Source of the DNA: an uncultured Porphyromonadaceae bacterium
GTDB taxonomy: Bacteria > Bacteroidota > Bacteroidia > Bacteroidales > Muribaculaceae
Assembly (NCBI GenBank): GCA_900546365.1
Contig: URCF01000008.1
Location: 22,346 to 86,345 of the forward strand
Length of the DNA stretch: 64,000 nt
Direction of reading: 5' to 3'
The notes under the pieces are model-generated. The model ran no database searches, was not told where the DNA came from, and worked only from the letters and a program-made list of their open reading frames with translations. Positions 52,701 to 60,012 of this stretch are shown here, in pieces. Every line of letters starts with the position of its first letter. Within the stretch, counting starts at the first letter, position 1. A program made the position numbers and the translations under genes.

Positions 52701-53188
52701 CGGGCACCTCAACCTACGGCATGCGAGGTATTGTGGCCTACAACAGAAATAATGCCCACCAAATATTCTTCCCGCTCGGAGTGGCCGGACATGGGCGTCG
52801 CCATCAGGCATTCAACAGCTACGCCGGTCGCGCCAACCGTGGACGTCTGCTCTACGGCGATGTGGCAGGACAGTTGACCTCTGCCGACGACTACTACCGC
52901 CCCATACCGTACAACCTCGGCTACTCGCCCGGTGCCCTTTACTGGATTAAGCAGATCCAGGAGGACGGTCATGTGGAAGGTGATGCCAACGGTAATCAGC
53001 AGTACTACCCCTGCGCAGCATGGGACATGAACTACTTCAGCTTCGACTTCGGTCCCTACACCAGCAATGTGCTGTGGCACTCCACGAGCACAACAATCCG
53101 AACCGATTCCGGGGCCAGTTCAATGCAGGATAGAAATTGTGAGGACACCGGCTGTGACGCTCTCCCCATTCGTCTTGTCAGGAAATGA
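49757..53188 (+). CDS. Large fimbrial lipoprotein, probable tip adhesin
   Basis: A 1143-residue lipoprotein (lipobox STAC in ALILAFASTACTDEIIYEPE). The first ~450 residues look like an Mfa-type subunit: LNSLHVAIFQTDGTLYRLV, CWLKRAASKVTVAFDP and the strand FMLGKNVTYNYNAQRNHHYK with ITLAFNGW. A middle part of ~400 residues (from VPKVFFMPYIYNERVDMPVK) is not recognised. The last ~230 residues resemble the Fibrobacter succinogenes major paralogous/FGE-like fold: MRGIVAYNRNNAHQIFFPLG, GALYWIKQIQ, CAAWDMNYFSFDFG and the ending ALPIRLVRK. Size, end position and mosaic make-up fit a tip adhesin; the ligand is unknown. Its stop overlaps the next start (ATGA). Confidence 0.75.
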   Translation: MTHILSKIFSLPVVALILAFASTACTDEIIYEPEQIVDGETTVGMTVSYFPNVSENVGGNSRSNGNAIETLNSLHVAIFQTDGTLYRLVPQSELVGYSKGTHTDRPSMSPEDSKNNAYWTDGTQDRATFRIENIPNGYYHIYAIANMDIDESDIRVADGDSYTTDEEKLRNIRLSWSENVGENCQMFGYFTNADKMTADTPLEGLAAGDVTINGPSTALHCWLKRAASKVTVAFDPKGLHDDVEIFIHKVTIKDIPRECTIGRDNSPMSASSDAADREKELILDGETLYFNEQGQVSTQNPGDGDDNHFNWMRLDNSIRQTVGTDHSANAQALFFFENMQGDYENEPEDVRERYNKQPKAGWVHQYIDRPESDKDKRPWDYDTKDKINAGSYIEVEAYYNSTNDRNIANGHIIYRFMLGKNVTYNYNAQRNHHYKITLAFNGWANQPEWHIDFTYEKPDLQVPKVFFMPYIYNERVDMPVKWSGDIESIDVQIVDNDWGPYRWDDPKRPVSSGRYAISQEGHPELFLWNTPAWNNHNGLSTATSSMGKSKFYLGFLALAMERDPRPNIIDSYSFAAKDVAHNLLKADYEGSVRGRSRQDRRSFTTEQLADGTYDEFERSTDQKDHYSVSYESGSHTLMLPLFTRAKTMIHSSGFSGNNPYEFLYRRARLKTVAKFKNGAELTEYTDVMQVPRITNPKGVWRKLGDTQNFTVTLMTREGPWDTDNFKPMESVGSWSAEIEAGNDNSNFTIVPGPDSYYEEGSSNYRINGYTNTKVVFDITFNGKEDCAVVLVRYNGKRCIHKIFVRQGYGPMQVEDGGAYWLAYNLKHGGDGKYNNATTTPSPNGALVGNPLSFGSYFKRNNVNQGILEKNNDTYGHLKSINSDNNKPYLELANGGSARWIDITSWWINGWQNIANKAKDMIDTRVWQDIKIGSTTYSLPTYAQFKSLADNANFGYGIFYTDDATETKTEYTEATGYATEWKPGTSTYGMRGIVAYNRNNAHQIFFPLGVAGHGRRHQAFNSYAGRANRGRLLYGDVAGQLTSADDYYRPIPYNLGYSPGALYWIKQIQEDGHVEGDANGNQQYYPCAAWDMNYFSFDFGPYTSNVLWHSTSTTIRTDSGASSMQDRNCEDTGCDALPIRLVRK

Positions 53189-53700
53189 TGATGCGCGGAT
53201 TTTGGCATACGCTATCAGTATTCGTTCTGCTGACCCTGCTGTGCGGGTGTGTGAACGATGAGGAAGAGCCGGTGTGGTCGCTGCAGCCGGGCGACTGGTG
53301 TCCGGAGATAGAGATTGCAATGAACGATGGCTCCACACTGACCCGCCCGATGCTCGCGGGTAAAAGAACCCTGATTGTGCTCTTCAGCACCTCGTGCCCT
53401 GACTGCCAACGCGAGTTGCCGATAATCCAGCAGGCATATGACAGACTGGCGGGAAACACGGATGCTGAAATAGTGTGCATCTCACGCTCGGAACCGGCAG
53501 CGTCAATCGAAGAGTTCTGGCATTCGCATGGCCTTACTCTGCCATATTCCGCGCAGACTGACGACAGGGTATATCGCATGTTTGCCACCGGCATCATTCC
53601 ACGGATATATATCATCGCTCCCGACCTGAGAGTGGCGGCGGTGTTTGCCGAGCCGGATATTCCCGATTCCGACATATTGGTGGCATTGATGGAAGAATAA
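53185..53700 (+). CDS. TlpA-like thioredoxin-fold lipoprotein
   Basis: A 171-residue lipoprotein with signal FWHTLSVFVLLTLLCGCVND. The TlpA/AhpC-TSA-like domain has WSLQPGDWCPEIEIAMNDGS, the active site FSTSCPDCQRELPIIQ (CPDC) and the cis-Pro loop ATGIIPRIYIIAP. It should be a thiol-disulfide reductase or peroxidase held on a membrane and facing the periplasm or surface. It is translationally coupled to the large fimbrial protein by an ATGA overlap, so it belongs to the fimbrial operon. Three adjacent ATGs at 53185, 53188 and 53191 leave the exact start open. Confidence 0.85.
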   Translation: MMMRGFWHTLSVFVLLTLLCGCVNDEEEPVWSLQPGDWCPEIEIAMNDGSTLTRPMLAGKRTLIVLFSTSCPDCQRELPIIQQAYDRLAGNTDAEIVCISRSEPAASIEEFWHSHGLTLPYSAQTDDRVYRMFATGIIPRIYIIAPDLRVAAVFAEPDIPDSDILVALMEE

Positions 53701-53715
53701 TCCAATTTTTAGCTT

Positions 53716-53736
53716 TACCTTTGCTGCATACATTTG
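53716..53736 (+). promoter_or_regulatory. Tandem -7 boxes before the PurF-like gene
   Basis: TACCTTTG (53716-53723) and TACATTTG (53729-53736) are both exact TAnnTTTG matches, 13 bases apart. The second ends 10 bases before the ATG. No clear -33 was found for either. Confidence 0.5.
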
Positions 53737-53746
53737 TACTTGACTT

Positions 53747-55633
53747 ATGGAGCAGCTGAAACATGAATGTGGCATCGTGGTCATCCGACTGCGCAAGCCT
53801 TTGGAGTATTACAAACAGAAGTATGGATCGTATGCCTACGGTCTCGGAAAGCTGTATCTGATGATGGAGAAGCAGCACAACCGCGGTCAGGAGGCTGCGG
53901 GTGTGGGAGTGGTGAAGCTAAAGGCTCCTGCGGGCAGCGAGTATCTGTTTCGCGAGCGTGCCCTGGGCACCACTGCCATTCAGGAGATTTTTGCCAACAT
54001 CAATGCACAGATGCAGGGAGCGGATGTGGAGCATATGAATGTGGAGGAGGCTGAGGAGCTGGCTCCTTTCATCGGCGAAATCTACATGGGCCACCTGCGC
54101 TACAGCACCACCGGCAAGGGCGGCATGAGCTATGTGCATCCATTCCTGAGACGCAACAACTGGCGTTCGCGCAACCTGATGCTGTGCGGCAATTTCAATA
54201 TGACCAATGTGGAGTCGATATTCAGCAAGGTGGTGAACCGCGGGCAGCATCCGCGGCTCTACAGCGACACTATCATGCTTCTTGAGCAGCTTGGATATGC
54301 GCTTGACCATGAGAACCACAGGGTGTATCGAGAGCTGCGCCACAAACTGGAGGAGCCGGAGCTTACCCGCGCCATTGAGCAGCATATCGATATGCGCCGC
54401 GTGCTGGCCGACTGTGTTGACTCGTGGGACGGAGGGTATGTGATATGCGGGGCCACTGGGAGCGGGGATGTGTTTGTGCAGCGCGATCCCCACGGCATCC
54501 GTCCGGCATGGTATTATATGGATGACGAGATAGTGGTGGTGGCTTCGGAACGGCCTGTGATACAGACCGCCCTGAATGTGGCGCGGGCCGATGTGCATGA
54601 ACTTGCGCCAGGTGCGGCTCTGATTCTGTCGCCGGAGGGTGAGGCCACTGTTGAGCAGGTGCTGGAGCAGGGGAAGAACGAACGGTGCTCGTTTGAGCGC
54701 ATATATTTTTCCCGCGGGAGTGATGCCGATATCTATCGCGAGCGTAAAGCCCTGGGGCGCAACCTTGTGCCTGAGATTCTGCACGCCACGGGCGATGAGC
54801 TTGACAAGGTAGTGTTCTCGTTCATCCCCAACACCGCCGAGGTGGCGTTCATCGGGATGGTGGAGGGCCTGGAGCTGCATCTTGACCGCCTCCGCGCCGA
54901 CGAGATTGAGCGGGCTATGGCCAACGGAACGCTGACGCGGCCTGTGGTGGAGGAGATCATGAGCCGCAAGCTGAGGGTGGAGAAGGTGGCTATCAAGGAC
55001 ATCAAACTCCGTACATTCATTGCCGAGGGAGAGGTGCGCAACGACCTTGCGGCACACGTGTATGATGTGACCTACGGGTGTATCCACAACAATGAGGATA
55101 CCCTGGTGGTGATCGATGACTCGATTGTACGCGGCACCACCCTGAAGCAGAGCATTTTGCGCATCCTCGACCGATTGCATCCCAAGAAGATAGTGGTGGT
55201 GTCGTCATCGCCGCAGGTGCGCTATCCCGACTATTATGGCATAGATATGAGCCGCATGGGTGAGTTTATTGCTTTCCGGGCAGCGGTGTCGCTGCTCAGG
55301 CGCACGGGTCGCGAGGAGATTCTTGCAGACACCTACCGGCGCTGCCAACAGATGAAAGATATGCCCGACGAGGAGCTGGAGAATTGTGTGAAGGCGGTAT
55401 ATGAGCCGTTCAGCGACCGCGAGATTTCGGCCGAGATAGCCCGCCTGCTCACTCCCGAGGGGATGAATGCGGAGGTAGAGATTGTGTATCAATCGCTTGA
55501 GGGGATGCATCAGGCTATCCCCAACGACCCGGGTGACTGGTATTTTTCGGGAAACTACCCCACTCCGGGCGGCACACGGCTGGTGAACCAAGCGTTCATC
55601 AACTTCTACGAGGGCCACGCCGACAAACGCTGA
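53747..55633 (+). CDS. Long PurF-like glutamine PRPP amidotransferase
   Basis: A 628-residue relative of amidophosphoribosyltransferase. The N-terminal nucleophile region reads EQLKHECGIVVIRLRKPLEY with Cys8. KQHNRGQEAAGVGV and GHLRYSTTGKGG fit the class II glutaminase fold. The PRPP-binding motif of the transferase half is LVVIDDSIVRGTTLKQ, and VVSSSPQVRYPDYYGIDMSR follows. Classical PurF is ~470-500 residues. Here ~100 extra residues occur, mostly in the glutaminase half (RHKLEEPELTRAIEQHIDMR) and at the C-terminus. I recall a similar long form in other Bacteroidales. It may be the working PurF or a paralogue with another acceptor. Confidence 0.82.
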   Translation: MEQLKHECGIVVIRLRKPLEYYKQKYGSYAYGLGKLYLMMEKQHNRGQEAAGVGVVKLKAPAGSEYLFRERALGTTAIQEIFANINAQMQGADVEHMNVEEAEELAPFIGEIYMGHLRYSTTGKGGMSYVHPFLRRNNWRSRNLMLCGNFNMTNVESIFSKVVNRGQHPRLYSDTIMLLEQLGYALDHENHRVYRELRHKLEEPELTRAIEQHIDMRRVLADCVDSWDGGYVICGATGSGDVFVQRDPHGIRPAWYYMDDEIVVVASERPVIQTALNVARADVHELAPGAALILSPEGEATVEQVLEQGKNERCSFERIYFSRGSDADIYRERKALGRNLVPEILHATGDELDKVVFSFIPNTAEVAFIGMVEGLELHLDRLRADEIERAMANGTLTRPVVEEIMSRKLRVEKVAIKDIKLRTFIAEGEVRNDLAAHVYDVTYGCIHNNEDTLVVIDDSIVRGTTLKQSILRILDRLHPKKIVVVSSSPQVRYPDYYGIDMSRMGEFIAFRAAVSLLRRTGREEILADTYRRCQQMKDMPDEELENCVKAVYEPFSDREISAEIARLLTPEGMNAEVEIVYQSLEGMHQAIPNDPGDWYFSGNYPTPGGTRLVNQAFINFYEGHADKR

Positions 55634-55651
55634 CCACGTATATAAACATGT

Positions 55652-55686
55652 CAACGGACTGCCTGACACAATCAAGCAGTCCGTTG
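55652..55686 (+). terminator. Terminator between PurF-like and thioredoxin genes
   Basis: CAACGGACTGC (55652-55662) pairs perfectly with GCAGTCCGTTG (55676-55686), followed on the plus strand by CTATTATACTTT. The flanking genes converge, so it may serve both. Confidence 0.8.
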
Positions 55687-55711
55687 CTATTATACTTTGA
55701 TATCCGGCCGT

Positions 55712-56188
55712 TTATTTGGCGATGTCGCCGAGGAACTGGTCGAACTGAGCGGCGTCCATGTAGCCGGTTTGCTGCTTGACGCTACCGTCGGGCATCATGA
55801 TGAGCACGGTGGGGATGGAGCTGATGCCATATTTCTCGGCCAGGGCTTTGCACTCATCCACATCGGCTGATGCGAAGGTGGCTTTGGAGCTGTACTTGGC
55901 GGCGGCTTCATGGAACACGGGCTTGAACTGCATGCAGGGACCGCACCATGTGGCCCAGAAATCGACCACGATGGGGAGCTCGCCGGGCACGATGTTGTCG
56001 CCGGCTTCAAGGGCGATAATAGTTTCGCTATCTGCGGCTTCAGCTTCGGCGGAGTTGTCGGCGGCCTGTGCGGTTTCGGTGGTTTCGGCGGCAGATGCCT
56101 CATCGTTGGAGGAGTTGGAGGCGGTCTGTGAGCAGGCGGCCATTACGGTGCACAATCCTGCTACGGCGATGTAAGCTAATTTTCTCAT
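55712..56188 (-). CDS. Thioredoxin-domain lipoprotein
   Basis: A 158-residue lipoprotein with signal RKLAYIAVAGLCTVMAACSQ (lipid Cys). A low-complexity linker of ~45 residues rich in Ala, Glu, Ser and Thr follows. The thioredoxin domain has VVDFWATWCGPCMQFKPVFH with the CGPC site and the cis-Pro in ISSIPTVLIMMPDG. It should reduce or exchange disulfides on periplasmic or surface proteins. It is the second membrane-anchored thiol protein within 3 kb, after the one at the end of the fimbrial operon. The upstream neighbour on the same strand is a flavin reductase gene 65 bases away. Confidence 0.92.
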   Translation of the reverse strand: MRKLAYIAVAGLCTVMAACSQTASNSSNDEASAAETTETAQAADNSAEAEAADSETIIALEAGDNIVPGELPIVVDFWATWCGPCMQFKPVFHEAAAKYSSKATFASADVDECKALAEKYGISSIPTVLIMMPDGSVKQQTGYMDAAQFDQFLGDIAK

Positions 56189-56253
56189 AATCTTATTATA
56201 TCTGTTTTGTTATTTAACGCAATATGTAGAGTTTTGTTGCATCCGCAGCGGGG

Positions 56254-56760
56254 TTATTCCTCTTTGGTCCACACATTTACTATTTTGCCGATGTAGCGGG
56301 TGTGGAAGTCGGAGTCGGGGTACCATCGCGGCATGAGCGATTTGTCAACAAACTCCTCGGGAGAGAACCGGCCTTTATACACCACCTCGCACTCGATGGT
56401 AAGCTCGGCTTCCTCGAAGGTGATTTGCCCGGAGGGGAGCTCGAGGGCAGTGAGGCCGGGGTAGTGCATCTTGTCGATGTCGCGGCCCGACTGCGTGCCC
56501 ATCACGGAGAGCACGCGGCGCATGCTTTCGGGGTAGAAGCTTAGGGTGAAGCGGTTGGTGCGCTCAATATACTGATGTGTGAACCGCTGCGGACGCACCA
56601 CGGTTTCAGCCACATCCATGCCCCACATTTCGCCGACCATACCCCAGGAGGCGGTCATGGTGTTGAAATCGTGCTTATTGCCGGCGGTGACGAGCATCCA
56701 CTGCTTGGCAATGAGGTCGATAGGGTTTTGTTTGATATGTTTGGGATCAATCTGTTTCAT
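56254..56760 (-). CDS. Flavin reductase-like domain protein
   Basis: A 168-residue protein of the FMN-binding flavin reductase-like (split barrel) family. QWMLVTAGNKHDFNTMTASW and GMVGEMWGMDVAETVVRPQR form the flavin-binding part, and FTLSFYPESMRRVLSVMGTQ follows, as in small Bacteroidetes members. The ending ADxxH-type region is replaced by FHTRYIGKIVNVWTKEE. The physiological reaction is not known; it may act as an NAD(P)H:FMN reductase or a flavin-dependent oxidoreductase. It begins 54 bases after malate dehydrogenase, with a terminator between. Confidence 0.8.
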   Translation of the reverse strand: MKQIDPKHIKQNPIDLIAKQWMLVTAGNKHDFNTMTASWGMVGEMWGMDVAETVVRPQRFTHQYIERTNRFTLSFYPESMRRVLSVMGTQSGRDIDKMHYPGLTALELPSGQITFEEAELTIECEVVYKGRFSPEEFVDKSLMPRWYPDSDFHTRYIGKIVNVWTKEE

Positions 56761-56762
56761 AG

Positions 56763-56793
56763 TACAAAAACGGGCCCGCCGAGGCAGGCCCGT
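56763..56793 (-). terminator. Terminator of malate dehydrogenase
   Basis: ACGGGCC (56770-56776) pairs with GGCCCGT (56787-56793), with further GCC/GGC pairing inside. On the minus strand TTTTTGTACT follows. Confidence 0.75.
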
Positions 56794-56814
56794 GTATCAT
56801 TGTCTTGTTGGAAA

Positions 56815-57744
56815 TCAGCAAGGGAGAGCAGCGTTGGTTTTGTGAACTGCTTCGGCGCTCTTGTGGAAGAGTTCGCGCTCCTGCTCGTTGAGGTCGAACT
56901 CAACGATTTTCTCGATACCGTTGCGGCCGAGCAAGCAGGGAACACCGATGCAGAGGTCCTTTTCGCCATATTCGCCGTCAAGCAGAGCGGAGCAGCTGAT
57001 GAGACGCTTCTCATCACGGAGCACTGCGCTGACCACCTGGGCGGCAGCAGCACCGGGAGCAATCCAGGCGGATGTGCCGAGGAGCTTGGTGAGGGTGGCA
57101 CCGCCAACCATGGTGTCGGCAGCTACCTTAGCGAGCTGGTCCTCAGACAGAAGGCCAGAAACGGGGAGCCCGCGATAGGCAGCGTAGCGTACCAGAGGAA
57201 TCATTGTGGTGTCGCCGTGGCCACCGATCACAATACCTTCCACCTCAGTGGCATTGGCATTGAGGGCAAGGGAGAGGAAATATTTGAAGCGTGCGCTGTC
57301 GAGAGCTCCGCCCATGCCGATGATGCGCTCCTTGGGAAGACCGGAAATCTTGTGGATGAGATAGGTCATGGTGTCCATGGGGTTGGCCACGCAGAGGATG
57401 ATGGCGTTGGGGGAATATTTGAGGGCGCTCTCTGTCACAGCCTTGACAATGCCGGCGTTGACGCCGATGAGCTCCTCGCGGGTCATACCGGGCTTGCGGG
57501 GGATACCGGAAGTGATGACAATCATGTCGCTGCCTGCGGTCTTTTCGTAATCGTTGGTAACGCCTGTGAGACGGCCATTGAAATGCAGGATGTTGGCGGT
57601 CTGCATGATGTCCATGGCTTTACCTTCGGCCACACCTTCCTTGATGTCGATGAGCACCACTTCGTCGGCAATGCTCTGAGTAACCAATACGTTGGCACAT
57701 GTGGCGCCCACGTTGCCGGCGCCAATCACTGTAACTTTTGACAT
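56815..57744 (-). CDS. mdh: Malate dehydrogenase
   Basis: A 309-residue NAD-dependent malate dehydrogenase of the LDH-like type, which interconverts malate and oxaloacetate. The NAD-binding loop is VTVIGAGNVGATCANVL. ITSGIPRKPGMTREELIGVN carries the substrate-binding Arg residues, ILCVANPMDTMTYLIHKISG follows, and the catalytic His is in VEGIVIGGHGDTTMIPLVRY. In Bacteroidales it works in the fumarate-succinate fermentation branch. It has a -7 box upstream and a terminator downstream and is probably transcribed alone. Confidence 0.96.
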   Translation of the reverse strand: MSKVTVIGAGNVGATCANVLVTQSIADEVVLIDIKEGVAEGKAMDIMQTANILHFNGRLTGVTNDYEKTAGSDMIVITSGIPRKPGMTREELIGVNAGIVKAVTESALKYSPNAIILCVANPMDTMTYLIHKISGLPKERIIGMGGALDSARFKYFLSLALNANATEVEGIVIGGHGDTTMIPLVRYAAYRGLPVSGLLSEDQLAKVAADTMVGGATLTKLLGTSAWIAPGAAAAQVVSAVLRDEKRLISCSALLDGEYGEKDLCIGVPCLLGRNGIEKIVEFDLNEQERELFHKSAEAVHKTNAALPC

Positions 57745-57788
57745 AGTAGTTTTATTTGTTTGTTAGTTTTTGTAGAGATATTATGCCA

Positions 57789-57796
57789 CAAATATA
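57789..57796 (-). promoter_or_regulatory. -7 box of mdh
   Basis: The minus strand reads TATATTTG, an exact TAnnTTTG, 44 bases before the mdh ATG. Confidence 0.55.
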
Positions 57797-57804
57797 ATCA
57801 ATTA

Positions 57805-59994
57805 TTATCTTATGAACAACAATTCACGATATTTGGGGAGAGGCCACATTTCATTATCGACCATCAGCTCGAGCTTGTCGATATGATAGCGTATCACATC
57901 CATGCAGGGTGCCACGGTGTCATGATAGGCGATTGCTTTCTCACGCTCAGAGGCAATCTTGTTGGCTGCCCGGCGAGCATCCACCATCTTTGCCACCTCA
58001 ACTTTTATCACGCTGATATGGCGGGCCATATCCTCGATGGTGTCCATGTCGGCGGACGAAAGCGCGGAAGCTTTCTCTTCGGGAAATATGGCTTTGATTT
58101 TAAGTACGTTGTCAAGCAGCAACGACTGGTAGCGAGTGGCCACGGGGAGCACATGGTTGATGGCGAGGTCGCCGAGCACGCGGGCCTCAATCTGCACTTT
58201 TTTGGTGTACATTTCCCATTTCACTTCGTTGCGTGCCTCGAGCTCCACCTTGCTGAACACTCCGGTGTCGTGGAACATTTTCACAGAGGCCGGACTGAGG
58301 TATGCGTCGAATATCAGCGGTGTGCTGCTCTCGCAGTCAAGCCCGCGGCGCTGGGCTTCCTCACGCCATTCGTCGGAATAACCGTTGCCGTCGAAATGAA
58401 TAGGCTTGGAGCTGACAATCAGTGCACGGATCTCCTCAAGCAGCGCGTTGCGGAGGGTTTCGCCGTTGGCTATGCGGCTGTCCACCTTGGTCTTGAACAT
58501 CTGGAGCTGGTGGGCCACGGCGGCGTTGAGGGCGAGCATGGCGGCGGCGCAGTTGGCACTTGAGCCGATGGCGCGGAACTCAAAGCGGTTGCCGGTGAAG
58601 GCAAAGGGCGAGGTGCGGTTGCGGTCAGTAGCGTCGAGCATGATTTCGGGAATCTGCGACACATTGAGCCTCAGGCCCTCCTTGCCGGAGAGGTCGGAGA
58701 GGTCATCGTTGGGACTCTCCTCCACGCGGCGGAGGATGTCGGCGAGCTGTGTGCCTGTGAATATCGAGATGATGGCGGGGGGTGCTTCATTGGCACCGAG
58801 GCGGTGGGCATTGGTGGCCGACATGATTGAGGCCTTGAGGAGGGCATTGTGGGTGTGGACGGCGGCCATCACATTGACCACAAAGGTGATGAACTGCAGA
58901 TTGTCCTTGGCTGTTCTGCCGGGTGAGAAGAGCAGCACACCGCGGTCGGTGCCGAGGCTCCAGTTGTTGTGCTTTCCGGAGCCGTTGATTCCGGCAAACG
59001 GCTTTTCGTGGAGCAGCACACGGAAATGATGGCGGCGTGCCACTTCGCTCATGAGCGACATCAGAAGGAGGTTGTGGTCATTGGCAAGGTTTGTTTCCTC
59101 AAAAATGGGGGCAAGCTCAAACTGATTGGGGGCCACCTCGTTGTGACGCGTCTTGGCGGGGATGCCGAGCTTGTGGCACTCGATTTCAAGGTCGAGCATG
59201 AATGCCTCTACACGCGATGGGATGGCGCCGAAATAATGGTCCTCAAGCTGTTGGTTTTTGGCCGATTCATGCCCCATAAGGGTGCGTCCGGTGAGCATAA
59301 GGTCGGGACGGGCGTTGTAAAGGGCCTCGTCCACAAGAAAATACTCCTGTTCCCAACCCAAATACGAGCGCACGTGCTTCACCTCCGGATCAAAGTAGCG
59401 GGCCACGGCGGTGGCAGCGCGGTCCACAGAGTTCAACGCTCTGAGCAGCGGGGTTTTATAGTCGAGACTCTCGCCGGTGTAGGAGATGAAGATTGTGGGG
59501 ATACAAAGGGTGTTGCCCATGATGAAGGCGGGCGATGAAATGTCCCAGGCCGAATAGCCGCGGGCCTCGAAAGTGTTGCGGATGCCACCGTTGGGAAAAC
59601 TCGACGCATCCGGCTCCTGCTGCACCAGAAGTTTGCCTGTGAACCGCTCGATCACACCGCCCTTGCCGTTATGCTCCACAAAGGCGTCATGCTTCTCGGC
59701 AGTGGTTTCGGTAAGCGGCTGAAACCAATGGGTGTAGTGTCTGGCACCGTTGTCGATAGCCCATTGCTTCATCCCTTCGGCCACGCTGTCGGCCACTTCA
59801 CGCGGCAGCGGTTCCTTGTTGTCGATAGCGTTGCACAATGCCTCGTAGGTGTCGGCCGGCAGATATTCAAACATTTTCTGTCGGTTGAACACATATTTCC
59901 CGTAATACACTTCCGGACGCTCGGCGGGAATCTCCACCGGGTCGGCTTTTCGGTTGAACGCCTCGTCAACCACCTTGAATCTCAATTCTGACAT
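57805..59994 (-). CDS. glnN: Glutamine synthetase type III
   Basis: A 729-residue type III glutamine synthetase, the large form typical of Bacteroidetes and some cyanobacteria, which makes glutamine from glutamate and ammonia. The length separates it from type I (~470). Visible family blocks include HYTHWFQPLTETTAEKHDAF, GGIRNTFEARGYSAWDISSP, the glutamate/metal site region KTRHNEVAPNQFELAPIFEE, the ATP loop EKPFAGINGSGKHNNWSLGT and the late GSSANCAAAMLALNAAVAHQ. The gene starts 18 bases after dapL on the same strand, so nitrogen assimilation appears co-transcribed with diaminopimelate synthesis. Confidence 0.96.
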   Translation of the reverse strand: MSELRFKVVDEAFNRKADPVEIPAERPEVYYGKYVFNRQKMFEYLPADTYEALCNAIDNKEPLPREVADSVAEGMKQWAIDNGARHYTHWFQPLTETTAEKHDAFVEHNGKGGVIERFTGKLLVQQEPDASSFPNGGIRNTFEARGYSAWDISSPAFIMGNTLCIPTIFISYTGESLDYKTPLLRALNSVDRAATAVARYFDPEVKHVRSYLGWEQEYFLVDEALYNARPDLMLTGRTLMGHESAKNQQLEDHYFGAIPSRVEAFMLDLEIECHKLGIPAKTRHNEVAPNQFELAPIFEETNLANDHNLLLMSLMSEVARRHHFRVLLHEKPFAGINGSGKHNNWSLGTDRGVLLFSPGRTAKDNLQFITFVVNVMAAVHTHNALLKASIMSATNAHRLGANEAPPAIISIFTGTQLADILRRVEESPNDDLSDLSGKEGLRLNVSQIPEIMLDATDRNRTSPFAFTGNRFEFRAIGSSANCAAAMLALNAAVAHQLQMFKTKVDSRIANGETLRNALLEEIRALIVSSKPIHFDGNGYSDEWREEAQRRGLDCESSTPLIFDAYLSPASVKMFHDTGVFSKVELEARNEVKWEMYTKKVQIEARVLGDLAINHVLPVATRYQSLLLDNVLKIKAIFPEEKASALSSADMDTIEDMARHISVIKVEVAKMVDARRAANKIASEREKAIAYHDTVAPCMDVIRYHIDKLELMVDNEMWPLPKYRELLFIR

Positions 59995-60012
59995 ATACTA
60001 CCTATTGTTATT

